A DNA stretch of 64,000 nucleotides from Hypericum androsaemum (Eukaryota; Streptophyta; Magnoliopsida; Malpighiales; Hypericaceae), in the NCBI GenBank assembly GCA_963995505.1, contig OZ023197.1, positions 293,001 through 357,000 on the forward strand, read 5' to 3'. The notes under the pieces are model-generated. The model had not been told where the DNA came from. It saw only the letters and a list, made by a program, of their open reading frames with translations, and did no database searches. A program made the position numbers and the translations under genes. Positions 53,799 to 64,000 of the stretch are shown in pieces (position 1 is the first letter of the stretch; every line of letters starts with the position of its first letter).

Positions 53799-54942
53799 GG
53801 GTAAATTGCCCTCAGTTTTCTGGTTTATAGTGAAATCACCTCTAGGGTCCTTGTTTTTTTTTAAATTATTTAGCCATTCCTGCTTTATCAAAAAATGTTG
53901 ATCTCAGGTCCCTGGCTGACGTCATCACTCTTTTTTTATTTTTGTCATGAAAATGACCAAAATACCCTTAACAAAAAACAAAAAAATCATCTTCTTCCAA
54001 TTTGAACATCTTCAACAATGAAACCCAAAATTTATCTCAAACTAAATAACATAATTAATTAATTTTAACCAAGAACGTGAGAGAAGCCCTAAAATCCCTA
54101 AATCAACGAAGATTTTTACCCTAATTGGCTAATTCATAAGAAGCCCTAAAATCTCTCGCAAATTGATGGATTAGGGCACAGAAGAATGGGGGAGGAGGGT
54201 CCAGGTGGGTCTTTGGCATGGGTGGGTCTCCAATCAAAAGGCAGAACTGTCTATTGGAGCAGACATCTACGACGCCAAGACCGTCGTCGACCACTTCTCC
54301 GATTTCAACATCGCCAACTGCCTCCTCCAGGTCAAAGTACGACGCCAAGAAGAAGAAGGACGAGCTCGCTCGCCTCCAGGAGAAGTATGACGTCGACGCC
54401 CCTCCGCCCCCTCCAGATCGAAGTTCGACGCCAAGAACATTGGATCCTTATATTCAATTTTGATTAAAACTGTTTTAATTTTAGGGTAAATTGCCCTCCG
54501 TTGTCGAGGAGGAGGGGGGACGGAGACCGTGGCTGTCGCCAAGAGAGGGAGACGTGGTCGTTCACCGGAAAGCGGCCATTGATTGGGCGTTCTTGGTTTT
54601 TATCGATTAGGTGTGGGTGTTGTTATGGTGTTCTTACGGTTTCTTTAAGTGTTGAATATGGTGTACATAATCTTGGTGTTGTAATTTCTGGGTTGGGAAT
54701 GAATTTTAGTGTTATTGTGTTCTTGGCTTGAGGTTGAAGATGATGATTTTTGTTTTATTTTTTTGTGTAAGGGTATTTTGATCATTTCACGTAACAAAAA
54801 TTGAAAAAAAGACTGATGATGTCAGCCAGGGACCCGAGACCAACATTTTTAGATAAAGCAGGGACGGCTAAATAATTTTAAAAAAAGCAGAGACCCTATA
54901 GGTGATTTCACTATAGACCAGGAACTTGAGGGCAATTTACCC
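53799..54942. mobile_element. Non-autonomous Mutator-like element with captured gene fragment
   Basis: 1144 bp, inverted ends of about 150 bp (GGGTAAATTGCCCTCAGTTT and CTTGAGGGCAATTTACCC), and a 9-bp duplication TATATTATA (53790-53798 and 54943-54951). The interior 54180-54470 is GC-rich and codon-like on the plus strand: one frame reads IGADIYDAKTVVDHFSDFNI then ANCLLQVK, another KYDAKKKKDELARLQEKYDV. Such content inside MULE ends is the Pack-MULE pattern. The parent gene is not recognised. Confidence 0.85.
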
Positions 54943-55342
54943 TATATTATATTATAGAGATAATTACTCTCAGGACCCCAGGGTATAGTCAAATAGACTC
55001 TGAGGACCCTGTAGTTTTTCTACTAATTACTGAGCTCATGTAGTTTGGTTATTATTATACACTCGGGTCCCTATAGCCGGAATCGTCTATTTTTCTGGCG
55101 AACTCCCCACCTGAAATATCTAAAATTTCCCTAGGCCCTTTTTTACCACTCAGTTAAAAAAATTATGTTCACATTCACTCCTCCCCTCCCCCGACTCCTT
55201 CCTCTCCCCCGACTCGTCAAATTTCTCCTCTCTCCAAACCGTTTCTCCCCTCTTCCGACTCTCCCCATTCTCGTGATATAGTGTTCTCCTTCTTCGTGTT
55301 CCCAGGGTTTCGGAGAAACCCTAATTTCAAAAATTATCTACC

Positions 55343-58300
55343 ATGTCAGAGCCAAAATTATTCACTCTTGAGTTCGTGCTGCATGGTAAGTCGCAATTTT
55401 ACGACAATATCGACCCAGATCGTTATTGTTTTATCAATATGGTGAAAGATGTTTACAATGCATTTTCAATAAAGTCGTCAGTTTGCTGTTATAGAATGAA
55501 ATATGGGTTGGAAATAAATTGTGATGATGATCTTATGTTAATGTCTGAATTCTACCACTCTGAAGATGTGCTTAGAGGTTTATGTTGAACCTAAGGAGAT
55601 AGGAATACCCCTTCTTGTTATTAGCCCGAAAGGGAAGGTGTTGTACTGTCGTCAGTTCCCAAGAGATAGGATTCCTATAATTGGTTTGGGTGATGGTGGT
55701 GTGGAGGCTGGTCGTGAAATGGAGGCTGGTGGTGAAGTAAAGAGGGATGGTGGTGATCAAGAGGGTGATGTAGAGGGGGATGGTGGTGATCAGGAGGGTG
55801 AAGTGGAGGGGGATGGTGGTGATCTGGAGGGTGATGTAGAGGGGGATGGTGGTGTGGAGGTTGGTCGTGAAGTGGAGGCAGGTGGTGAAGTGGAGAGGGA
55901 TGGTAGTGATCAAGAGGGTGATGTGGAGAGGGATGGCGGTGATCAGGGGGGTGAAGTGGAGAGGGATGGTGGTGATCAGGAGGGTGATGTTGGTGATCTG
56001 GAGTCTAATGACAGTGAGGTGGCTTACAATGGGGTACCTGATTGTCATATGACAGAGAGTGATGAAGATGTTGAGTCTGAAGCTGGTGGAGAAAGTTCAG
56101 ACAATGACGAAGTCAACTACAATGATTTAAATTTGCATAGTGAGACAGATAGCGATGCAGAAAAAGGACTTGATCGAGAAGCACTTAGGAGGGCAAGGAA
56201 GAAGATCAAGATGGATCTGATTCATGATTATGGTGGCATACCAGTTACGTCGAGTGGAAAAGATATCTCCTTCTGTGTGAAGCATGTTTTTAAAGATTAT
56301 TATGAGTTCAGGTCCACCCTGAAAGATTATGCTATAGCGGGTGGTTATAACATAAAGATCATAAAGAATGAGAAATCAAGGATCACAGTATCTTGTAGGG
56401 GAACAACTTTTGAAGGGAACTGTCCTTGGAGGATCCATGCGTCAATTTTATTTGGTCAAATGACATTTATGGTGAAGACGTTGAATGAAGAGCACACTTG
56501 CCTAGCTGTAGTAAACGACCATTGTGTCACACCTAAATGGATCTCAAACAAGATTCAAGAGCTTCTACGAGCAAATAAGAACTTGGATAATGACACGATT
56601 CGAGCTATTTTGAATGTATGGGGTTTGGAGCCAAAAAATTGGAAGATATGGAGAGCAAAGCAATATGCAAGGAAGGAGACAAAAGGGTGTTACGTTGAAA
56701 GTTATTCCCGTCTCCATGTTTATTATGAACTACTGCTTGGGTTAAATCCTGGATCAGTTGTGAAGCTACAAGGGCATCTGAGGAGTAACATGAATGAGCC
56801 TCTTCAATTTTGGAGAGTGTTTATTTGCCTTCATGCTGCAAAGTGGAGATTCATTAATGGATGTAGGCCTTTCCTTGGTATTGATGGATACCACTTAAAA
56901 GGCCCATTTGGAAGAATTTTATTGGCTGCAGTTGCACTGGATGCAGACAATGCCATTGTTCCAGTTGCTTGGGCAATAGTTGAGATAGAGAATGCTGCCA
57001 ATTGGTATGGTTTATGGAGAATCTATACGATTGTGTAGGAGCACACTCAAGTGGCAAAGTAGTGACATTCATGAGTGATGGACAAAAGGTAAAGTTAACA
57101 TAAAATTCACTTTCTGGATTTAACTTGTTTAGTAGGATTCTGATATTTTATTTTAATTTTAGGACCTTGGGGAGCAGATTGAATCAACCTTTCCAAGGTC
57201 AAGACATAGAAGGTGTGCCAAGCATGTTGCAGCTAACTTAGTGAATGCTTTTAGAGGTGTAAAGCTGGAAAAATACTTCTGGGAGATGATATTTGCTACG
57301 ACAAGGCCTGATTTTAACAGGGCAATGGCACTTCTGAAGGAAGAAAAAGTTCTACCAAAGATGTTTAATGGAGAAATGCTAACTCCATCAGCTTGGCTTA
57401 ATAGGATACCTCATGAGAAATGGTCAAGGTACGCCTTTGATAATTATGTCAAGTCTATGGATGTCACAAATAATTTGGTAGAATCTTTGAATGCTTGGAT
57501 TAAGAAGGAAAGAGATTTGCCTATAGTAGAGCTACTTGACAGGTTAAGCAAAAAATGATGGTTAGGCATGAAGAAAGGTATCAAAAGGCTTGTAGATGTA
57601 CCTCAGGTGTTGTTCCAAATGTAATGAAGGAGTTGCAAAGGCTGAGCGATGGATGTAGGAAGTGTAAAGTTCTAGCTGCAAGGAACATGGAGTTTGAAGT
57701 TCTATAAGCTGAAAAAAAGTTTGTAGTTGAATTAGAAGTAGGTACATGTTCCTGTAATGTGTGGCAACTCAGCGGTGTTCCGTGTGTCCATGTCGTAGCT
57801 TGTGTGGCTTCCATTGGAGGTGATATCAAGTAGTATGTTCATGAATACTTTAAGGTAGAGATATGGAAGAAGACTTATCAGCTGGGAATTGCGCCATTTC
57901 CTGAAGCAGAATTAGATCCAAGGAATGATTTTGACACATACCTACCTCCACCCTGACTGGGAGAGCAGGCAGACCCAGAAAATTGAGGAACAACAATATA
58001 ATGAAGAAATTACACACATAGGCCAAACACAGTTAAATATGCTGCATGTGGGGAGTTGGGCCATAATAAAAGGTCATGCCAAGGAGGACCTACTAAGGCC
58101 AAAAGCAAAAGACCTTTGGTATGTGCTATTTTATATCCTAACCTAACTTGGATTTTTTACATGTTTTAATAGTGTGATGACACTTTTGGTGCAGGGAAAG
58201 GGTAGCAAAGGAGAAAAAGTTGGTCAGTCACATGCAACCTATGAACCACAAGTGCAACAGGAGGTTTGATCTTTCAAGAAATTTCGAAAGCTGTGTTTAG

Positions 58301-58718
58301 TAATTTAAAGTTTGACTAAGATATCTTTATTTTGTAGGCATTTAGTGGACCAATGGGTCCCGGTGATCTGTCATCGCAAACAAACCCGTTGTTTGAGCAA
58401 GCCTCTTCCAATAGTGGAATCAGACCTCCAAAATTGCCAACTCAAAGGGGGAGAGGACCTACAACTGTTGGAGTTCGAAGAGGAGCACCTGTTGAACGTG
58501 AAGGAGGCCCTACTGCAAGTGCAAGTGCTCGTGCAATGGCAAGTTCAGGTGCGCGAGCAAGAACAAGTACAAGTGCACGTGCAAGAATAAGTTCAGGTGC
58601 GCTAGCAAGAACAAGTTTAAGTGCGCGTGCAATAATAAATACAGGTGCAAGTGCAAGTGGAAACGCAGGCCTTAGTGCAAGTACAAGAGCCAGTGCAAGC
58701 CAGTCCTGGACAACATGA
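55343..58718 (+). pseudogene. MULE transposase (mudrA-like), multiple lesions
   Basis: The N-terminal MuDR-type domain (55343-55588) shifts frame by one base near 55574 into 55566-57038. That part has an acidic Gly/Asp-rich repeat (EGDVEGDGGDQ type, 55690-56000), the zinc-binding CPWRIHAS region and the start of the DDE core FLGIDGYHLKGPFG. A frameshift near 57010 leads to VGAHSSGKVVTFMSDGQK, then an intron (about 57090-57163), then HVAANLVNAF and NNLVESLNAWIKKERDLP (to 57558). Further on are the SWIM zinc finger CSCNVWQLSGVPCVHVVACV, stops at 57705 and 57830, and a zinc-knuckle remnant (KRSCQGGPTK). The C-terminal frame 58353-58718 is an Ala/Ser/Arg repeat (SASARAMASSGARARTS). Confidence 0.88.
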
Positions 58719-58959
58719 CAGAAAATGGGACTTCGAACACAAACTGTCCTTAGACAACATAAGGGATTTGCTTTTGGTAGTCGTATCAGTTTGGTCAGGA
58801 TGGATTTGAACACTATCTACTTTTGAAATCGGGCTTTGAACACCATGTCGGATTTTGTATTTTGTAATTTTGAGCAGAAACTCAAGTATTCAAAATCAGA
58901 CAACTTTATTTCATTGATTTGATAGTTGCCAACTTACAAGAGATAAGAATATGCTTGTT

Positions 58960-59337
58960 CTATCTTGACATCAAATGAACATAAAGTACAACATTACAAA
59001 TAATCAAAGCATACACAAATTTTTTCAAGAACTTGAATGATTTAATAGCCTCTTTCAATGTCGTCATTATCATCTTTACTTCTTCAGACACCATTTCATT
59101 AGAAGTCACCGGTTGCTCATGCGTCTGGACCATTGAAAAATGATAACAACTAGTAACTTCCCATGGTACACACCAACCCAACCACCCACAACTGTTTGTG
59201 GCACAACAATAATACAAACGCCCCATATTTTTTTCACTCTCGGCAATCTTCACCAGGGCACGAACTCGGCAGCTGCATACCATATTGATGTACCTCGAAC
59301 CATCGTCCATCCCATACGAAGCATTGGATGAAGACAT
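58960..59337 (-). CDS. GRF-type zinc finger protein inside the MULE
   Basis: 125 intact codons on the minus strand, convergent with the transposase and within the element's ends. The N-terminal zinc finger is CSCRVRALVKIAESEKNMGR then LYYCCATNSCGWLGW, the GRF pattern (Cys-x-Cys, Gly-Arg, Cys, Cys-Gly-x-x-x-Trp). A short coiled stretch (EEVKMIMTTLKEAIKSFKFL) and a C-terminal hydrophobic segment (FVYALIICNVVLYVHLMS) follow. Plant GRF-finger proteins of this shape are common; their role is not established. It stays open while the transposase is heavily damaged. Confidence 0.65.
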   Translation of the reverse strand: MSSSNASYGMDDGSRYINMVCSCRVRALVKIAESEKNMGRLYYCCATNSCGWLGWCVPWEVTSCYHFSMVQTHEQPVTSNEMVSEEVKMIMTTLKEAIKSFKFLKKFVYALIICNVVLYVHLMSR

Positions 59338-59845
59338 GGGTTAACTTCACAAAGCTCCTTCGACCTATAAACCCTAGAACCAAGCTCTTACTTGCTGTAA
59401 ACTCTAGAACCCAGCTCTTTCGACCTATAAACCCTAGAACCCAGCTTTTTTGACCTATAAACGCTAGAACCCAGGTAGATACTACTCCTTCGATCTATAA
59501 ACCCATCTAGATAACATCGATTTATTCTTTCGGTGACAGTTGGAGAAGAAGGAGGAGGAGAAAAAGAAGAAGAAGAAGAGAGAATTTTGAGGGAGGAGAA
59601 AGTAAAGGGAGGTTGGTGTTAATATGGCTTTAAAAAAGGGACTGTGTGGTAAAAAGGGGCCTAGGGCATTTTAGACATTCAAGTGGGGAGTTCGCCAGAA
59701 AAATAGACGATTCTGGCTACAGAGACCCGAGCGTATAATAATAACCAAACTATATGTGCTCAGTAATTAGTAAAGAAACTACAGAGTCTTCAGAGTCTAT
59801 TTGACTATACCCTAGGATCCTGAAAGTAATTATCTCTATATTATA

Positions 59846-60167
59846 AAGTGGGAAACCATAACACCAAGCAAGTCTTTTCCCCTGAAGAACAAAACACAAG
59901 TCTTTTTAAAAAGTAAAAACCCACACACAAACAGTGGACAGGAGATGTATAATATAATATTATACTATAGCATAGTTGGTGTTGTTCACTAGAAGTGAGA
60001 GATAAAGCTTGCCACTTTCTAAGACCCTTTTTAATTCCCTACATCACCTTGTAGTTTTTAGGCACTGGGCGTTTTAGAGATAAGTGTCATTTTCACTCTC
60101 ATTTTTACACCTCTTTAGGCCCCCAATTTCCAAGCTGAAGGAAAGTCTGTTCCTTTGTGAAGGAGAA
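59846..60167 (+). other. HIPP promoter and 5' leader
   Basis: No other gene. The leader from about 60080 is pyrimidine-rich before the start codon. Confidence 0.4.
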
Positions 60168-61915
60168 ATGACTAAAGACGAAGACTTTAAGCTCCTCAAG
60201 ATCCAGGTGTCTCTCTCTTTCCACATCTCTCCTTGCATTGGTCACATTTGTCTGTATCTTTTTCCTCTAATTTTCTTTAAAAATTTTCAAGTTAAAGCTC
60301 TTTAAAGGCATTGTGTTTATGAGCATTTTTTGTACTTGTTTGTTGTTTTGGTTTTTGTTTAATTTGTTGGGTTTTTTATATATTTATTTTCAACAGACAT
60401 TTGTTCTCAAAGTGAATATACACTGTGATGGGTGTAAGCAGAAAGTGAAGAAACTGCTTCAGAGGATCGAAGGTTCCAACTTTTCCTTTTTTCCCTTCCC
60501 TCTTCTTTATTGATGATTTAAACTGCCTCTAGAGGAAGAAATATAGTAACTTTTAATTCTCCAACATTTTTTATAAAGGATATTTCTCCAAAAAGCTAAT
60601 GTGCTAAATGGCCAAGCATGTAGCTTTGGTTTGGGAAGTTATAGTTAAAATTGTTTATTTTGGACTAAAATAGAAGGAACCAACTTTGTTTGAAGTAAAA
60701 GGGGTAAACATAGTTCAATGAGATATAAGTGGACAAAGAACCTTAAGCCAATATCTATAATATGTGCTCTCTCATTGACTTTATAAAGAACCTTATGCCT
60801 CCTCCATCCTTGTGCACTTTTGACTTTTCTAACATGTGTTTTTGACTCTTACAATTCTTATTTTGTGTCCAACCTATTATTCTTTTCCATTTCCAAACTT
60901 TTAATTAGGTGTCTACCAAGTGAACATAGATGAAGAGCAGCAAAAGGTCACAGTGTCAGGAAGTGTAGATGCTCCAACCCTGATCAAGAAGCTTGAAAGA
61001 GCTGGCAAACATGCTGAGTTTTGGTCCTCCTTGAAGACCAACCAAAACCAGAAGCAGAACAACATTTGTATCAGCAACAAAGGACAAAAGCAGCAGCAAA
61101 AGTTCCCAGCTGCATTCATCTCTAAAGATAATGACGATGATGACTATTGTGATGATGACGAGGGGGACAATGACGGGCTCAACGAGGAGGAGCTCAGGTT
61201 CCTCGGGGCAACCCAGCTAGGCCTCCTGAATGGCAAGAAAGGAATGGGAGCAAATGTCTCTAACGTTGCTTCCGGTGGCAATAAGATGGTGAATAATGTT
61301 GGAAAGAAAGGGAACCCAAGTCAGAACCTTGCGGGTGTAAAGGCCAATCCAGGAGGAATGCTGGATCAGCAGAGACTTGCAGCTATAAGAAATGCACAAT
61401 TAGGAGATGCCAAGAAGGGTACTAACACCAACGACATTGCTGCCTTGATGAACCAAGGTGGTTTCCATGGAGGAAATGGGACTAACCCTGCCAATTCTGC
61501 TGCTGCTCTAGGAGGCAATCCCAATGGATTAGTTGGACTTGGTGGTGGGTTTCAAGTCCAATCCAATCAAGGGTTCCAAGGAGGAGGACAATTCCCTATC
61601 ACTACTGGTCAATACCCTCCAACCATGTTGATGGACATGAATGGCTACAACCATCCATCTGCTGCTGCCGCCACATCGATGACGATGAACCGGCAAAACC
61701 CGCAGACGATGTACCACAGGTCACCTGTCATCCCACCAACCACTGGATGTTACTACAACTACAATCCAGGAGGAGGGCCTTATAGCCCCAGCATCTACTA
61801 TCCTCCTCCACCTGAGATGTCCAATTACAGTGGTTATGGTGGTGATAGATCTGCAGTTGGTGCAACCCATATGTTCAGTGATGATAACACTAGCAGCAGC
61901 TGCTCAATTATGTGA
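60168..61915 (+). CDS. HIPP: Heavy metal-associated isoprenylated plant protein (HIPP32/33/34-like)
   Basis: Three exons, 60168-60206, 60397-60472 and 60909-61915, give 1122 nt, or 373 residues. An HMA domain (about 13-80) begins [19 protein letters not shown]; Cys23 and Cys26 of CDGC bind metal. It continues through [20 protein letters not shown] to [15 protein letters not shown] long low-complexity region follows, with an acidic [15 protein letters not shown] stretch and then Gly/Asn/Gln- and Pro/Tyr-rich sequence. The protein ends with CSIM, a CaaX farnesylation motif. HIPPs are thought to buffer metals or scaffold proteins at membranes and in the nucleus. Exon phases and GT-AG sites keep the HMA intact across both introns. 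The domain order fits the large HIPP32-36 type. Confidence 0.94.
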
Positions 61916-62565
61916 AGACAAGGTAGGAGAGTTGAATAGTATATTTGATGTTCAACTCGGAGTTGTAATTTTTGCCGTTGCAGCCGTTTTGCTTAGCAGC
62001 ACGATGTTTGTATTGCTCTATCACAACTCTGTTTTCTCATGGTTTAGACTATTCCTATCGACGTGGATGTCCCTGTGGATCTTATTAAACTTTGTAATTT
62101 TTTTGGTAGAAATCAAACTTTGTAATTTGTGTAGTGGTCAAGAAGGTTGGATGGTATTCATTTTTTTAACACGAATTCGAAATCTAATCAAAATATTAAA
62201 TCTAACCATCATCTTCTTGATTCTACTTGGTTTATTCTTAGAGCAATTCGAATTCAAAATCTAAACAAAATAAAGAAATAAACAAAATATACCAATCTAA
62301 ACAAATTATACCATACTTCTTTCTTTACGTTCTAAAATAATTATAACTTTATGAGTGCAAGGTAAATAAAGAAATAAAAATAGCAAAGTATGCATTTAAC
62401 AATTTTTTTCCTTTCCAAATAAAGGAAGCCAGAAACTATGTAATTAATCGCCGACAATATGTAATTGTAGTTTATTCCCCTCAGAGACACAGCGTGACAT
62501 TGGTCACTGTACATACACAGAGTTGGTGAAAATGCCGTGCGACAGTGAATAAAGTAACAGCTTCG
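61916..62565. other. HIPP 3' UTR and intergenic
   Basis: A small inverted or repeated word AATTCGAAATCTAATCAAAA/AATTCGAATTCAAAATCTAA occurs near 62170-62265. No gene is seen. Confidence 0.45.
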
Positions 62566-62573
62566 GTGTAACC

Positions 62574-63850
62574 GGGTAATTTTCCAAAAGGGGGTTAATT
62601 CCCCCGACAATTCCCTGAATGGGGTTGTCAGGGGATGTTTTCCTTGTCTGGGGTCGAGCCAGAAACCGCTCAGTGGGGAGCGTTTTCTGTTTTGCCAAAA
62701 ACCTCTCCACCGGGAGCGGTTTTTGTTTTGCCAAAAACCTCTCCACCGGGAGCGGTTTTTAGTTTGCCAAAAACTTGCCAAAAACCTCTCCACCGGGAGA
62801 GGTTTTTGGTTTGCAAAAAAAAACCAACCTCCACAATTTTAAATAAGCACTCTAACCAACCAATCTACAAGAGCCTATTGACTTATAACTTTGTAATAAA
62901 TAATATATTACATATATACGATTTCTATGAAATATGTAATATATTACATAAATACATATTTATATAAAATAATATTTATTACATAAATACGTATTTATGT
63001 AATATTTTTTATTACATAAATATGTATTTATGAAATACATATTTATGTAATATATTATCTATATTTATGTAATATATTATTATTTATGTATATTATATAT
63101 ATTTGTATTTATGTAATATATTATCTATATTTATGTAATATATTATTTGTATTTATGTAATATATTATTTATGTAATATATTATTTTTAACCAAAAACTG
63201 CTCCCGGGGGAGCGTTTCCCTTTTAACCAAAAAATGCTCCCGGGGGAGCGTTTTCTTTTTAAACAAAAAATTTTGCATGTGGAAATATATAATATACACA
63301 AATAATAATATATTACATAAATATAGATAATATATTACATAAATACAAATATATATAATATACATAAATATAGATAATATATTACATAAATATGTATTTC
63401 ATAAATACATATTTATGTAATAAAAAATATTACATAAATACGTATTTATGTAATAAATATTATTTTATATAAATATGTATTTATGTAATATATTACATAT
63501 TTCATAGAAATCGTATATATGTAATATATTATTTATTACAAAGTTATAAGTCAATAGGCTCTTGTAAATTAGTTGGTTAGAGTGCTTTATTTAAAATTGT
63601 AGAGGTTGGTTTTTTTTTTGCAAACCAAAAACCTCTCCCGGTGGAGAGGTTTTTGGCAAACCAAAAACCGCTCCCGGTGGAGCGGTTTTTGGCAAAACAA
63701 AAAATGCTCCTGGTGGAGCGGTTTTTGGCAAAACAAAAAACGCTCCCCACTGAGCGATTTCTGGCTCGACCCCAGACAAGGAAAACATCCCCTGACAACC
63801 CCATTCAGGAAATTGTCGGGGGAATTAACCCCCTTTTGGAAAATTACTCA
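62574..63850. mobile_element. Giant palindromic foldback element, 1277 bp
   Basis: The two halves are near-exact reverse complements: GGGTAATTTTCCAAAAGGGG at the left and CCCCTTTTGGAAAATTACTC at the right, meeting near 63212. An 8-bp duplication GTGTAACC flanks it (62566-62573 and 63851-63858). Each arm has a terminal GC-rich part (CCCCCGACAATTCCCTGAAT, GTCTGGGGTCGAGCCAGAAA), then several copies of a 30-bp motif (AAAAACCTCTCCACCGGGAG), then a long ATTACATAAATAC/TATTTATGTAAT array. The centre carries CTCCCGGGGGAGCG twice. Frames such as MERFLAKQKPLPVERFLAKQ are repeat by-products. There is no transposase. Confidence 0.9.
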
Positions 63851-63858
63851 GTGTAACC

Positions 63859-64000
63859 AAACAAAAATAACAGATTCGGTTAAGATATAAAAATAAACCT
63901 TTCAAAAATATATAAATATAAAACTGGTGGACATAATAATAAAAGATTGGAATAATAAATATGTGGTGAATTTCGACGTGGGCCATGCTCCAAGGTCTTT
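63859..64000. other. Window end, no feature
   Basis: AT-rich sequence, nothing supported. Confidence 0.4.

Larger units (their letters stand above)
54957..59836 (+). mobile_element. Mutator-like element with mudrA-type transposase, inactive
   Basis: 4880 bp. Inverted ends extend about 180 bp (GAGATAATTACTCTCAGGAC at left; the right end is the reverse complement with few changes, including CGCCAGAAAAATAGACGATT). The 9-bp duplication TATATTATA (54948-54956 and 59837-59845) overlaps the right duplication of the neighbouring element. It contains a broken MULE transposase on plus and a GRF zinc-finger frame on minus. Confidence 0.92.

Noticed and set aside
55572..56048. Minus-strand 158-codon Thr/Ile/Leu repeat protein
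   Set aside because: Antisense of the acidic Gly/Asp repeat of the MULE transposase.
58442..58813. Minus-strand Ala/Leu-rich protein
   Set aside because: Antisense of the Ala/Ser/Arg repeat at the transposase C-terminus.
1897..61915. Functional cluster of AGP backbone (FLA) and AGP glucuronosyltransferase (GT14)
   Set aside because: They are about 26 kb apart with unrelated genes and transposons between; linkage is probably coincidental.
62341..63890. Repetitive proteins such as RFLAKQKPLPVERF on both strands
   Set aside because: They read through the 30-bp motif of the palindromic element.

Overview
The window is nuclear DNA of a flowering plant, most likely a eudicot. The support is spliced plant genes (ABCG7, a GT14 glucuronosyltransferase, a HIPP metal-binding protein), an intronless PIN-LIKES carrier, a canonical MIR319 precursor, and a dense layer of plant transposons. 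No species name can be read from it.

Layout. 1-1457: 3' end of a Ty3/Gypsy-like LTR element. 1.8-22.4 kb: a fasciclin-like arabinogalactan protein (FLA) cluster. It has a frameshifted FLA at the left end, an intact intronless FLA at the right end, and between them a degenerate tandem array of FLA-derived units. Four units carry a miRNA-like hairpin, each with its own TATA box at a fixed distance upstream. One unit is split by an 8.3-kb Copia element with 5-bp target duplications. 22.8-24.6 kb: PILS carrier (minus strand) with a 5'UTR intron. 25-27.5 kb: LINE remnants. 29.6-30.05 kb: MIR319. 30.3-33.8 kb: two paralogous genes for small membrane proteins (minus) around a G-rich minisatellite. 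36.3-40.75 kb: ABCG7-type half transporter (minus, 11 exons). 42.5-45.8 kb: dead hAT element. 46.0-47.1, 52.7-52.9, 53.8-54.9 and 54.96-59.8 kb: Mutator-like or foldback elements, the last with a broken mudrA-like transposase and a convergent GRF zinc-finger gene. 48.3-50.5 kb: GT14 gene. 60.2-61.9 kb: HIPP gene. 62.6-63.85 kb: a nearly perfect giant palindrome.

Main discovery candidate: the four FLA-cluster hairpins look like a young MIRNA family born by inverted duplication of its own target. Both arms resemble the FLA exon that encodes the conserved HIVPCK segment, and the 3' arms are antisense to the two flanking FLA genes. By hand, hairpin D pairs with the intact FLA over 26 of 27 positions (three of them G:U). 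Hairpin A pairs with the frameshifted FLA over 32 of 33 positions (three G:U). Further FLA-derived inverted repeats in the cluster suggest repeated inverted duplication. Folding energies, small-RNA data and database searches were not available, so expression and function are inference.

The host genes are otherwise unrelated in role: auxin transport (PILS), leaf/TCP regulation (miR319), ABCG transport, AGP glucuronidation (GT14) and metal binding (HIPP). FLA proteins are AGP backbones and GT14 enzymes modify AGP glycans, but the 26-kb distance gives no evidence of a functional cluster.
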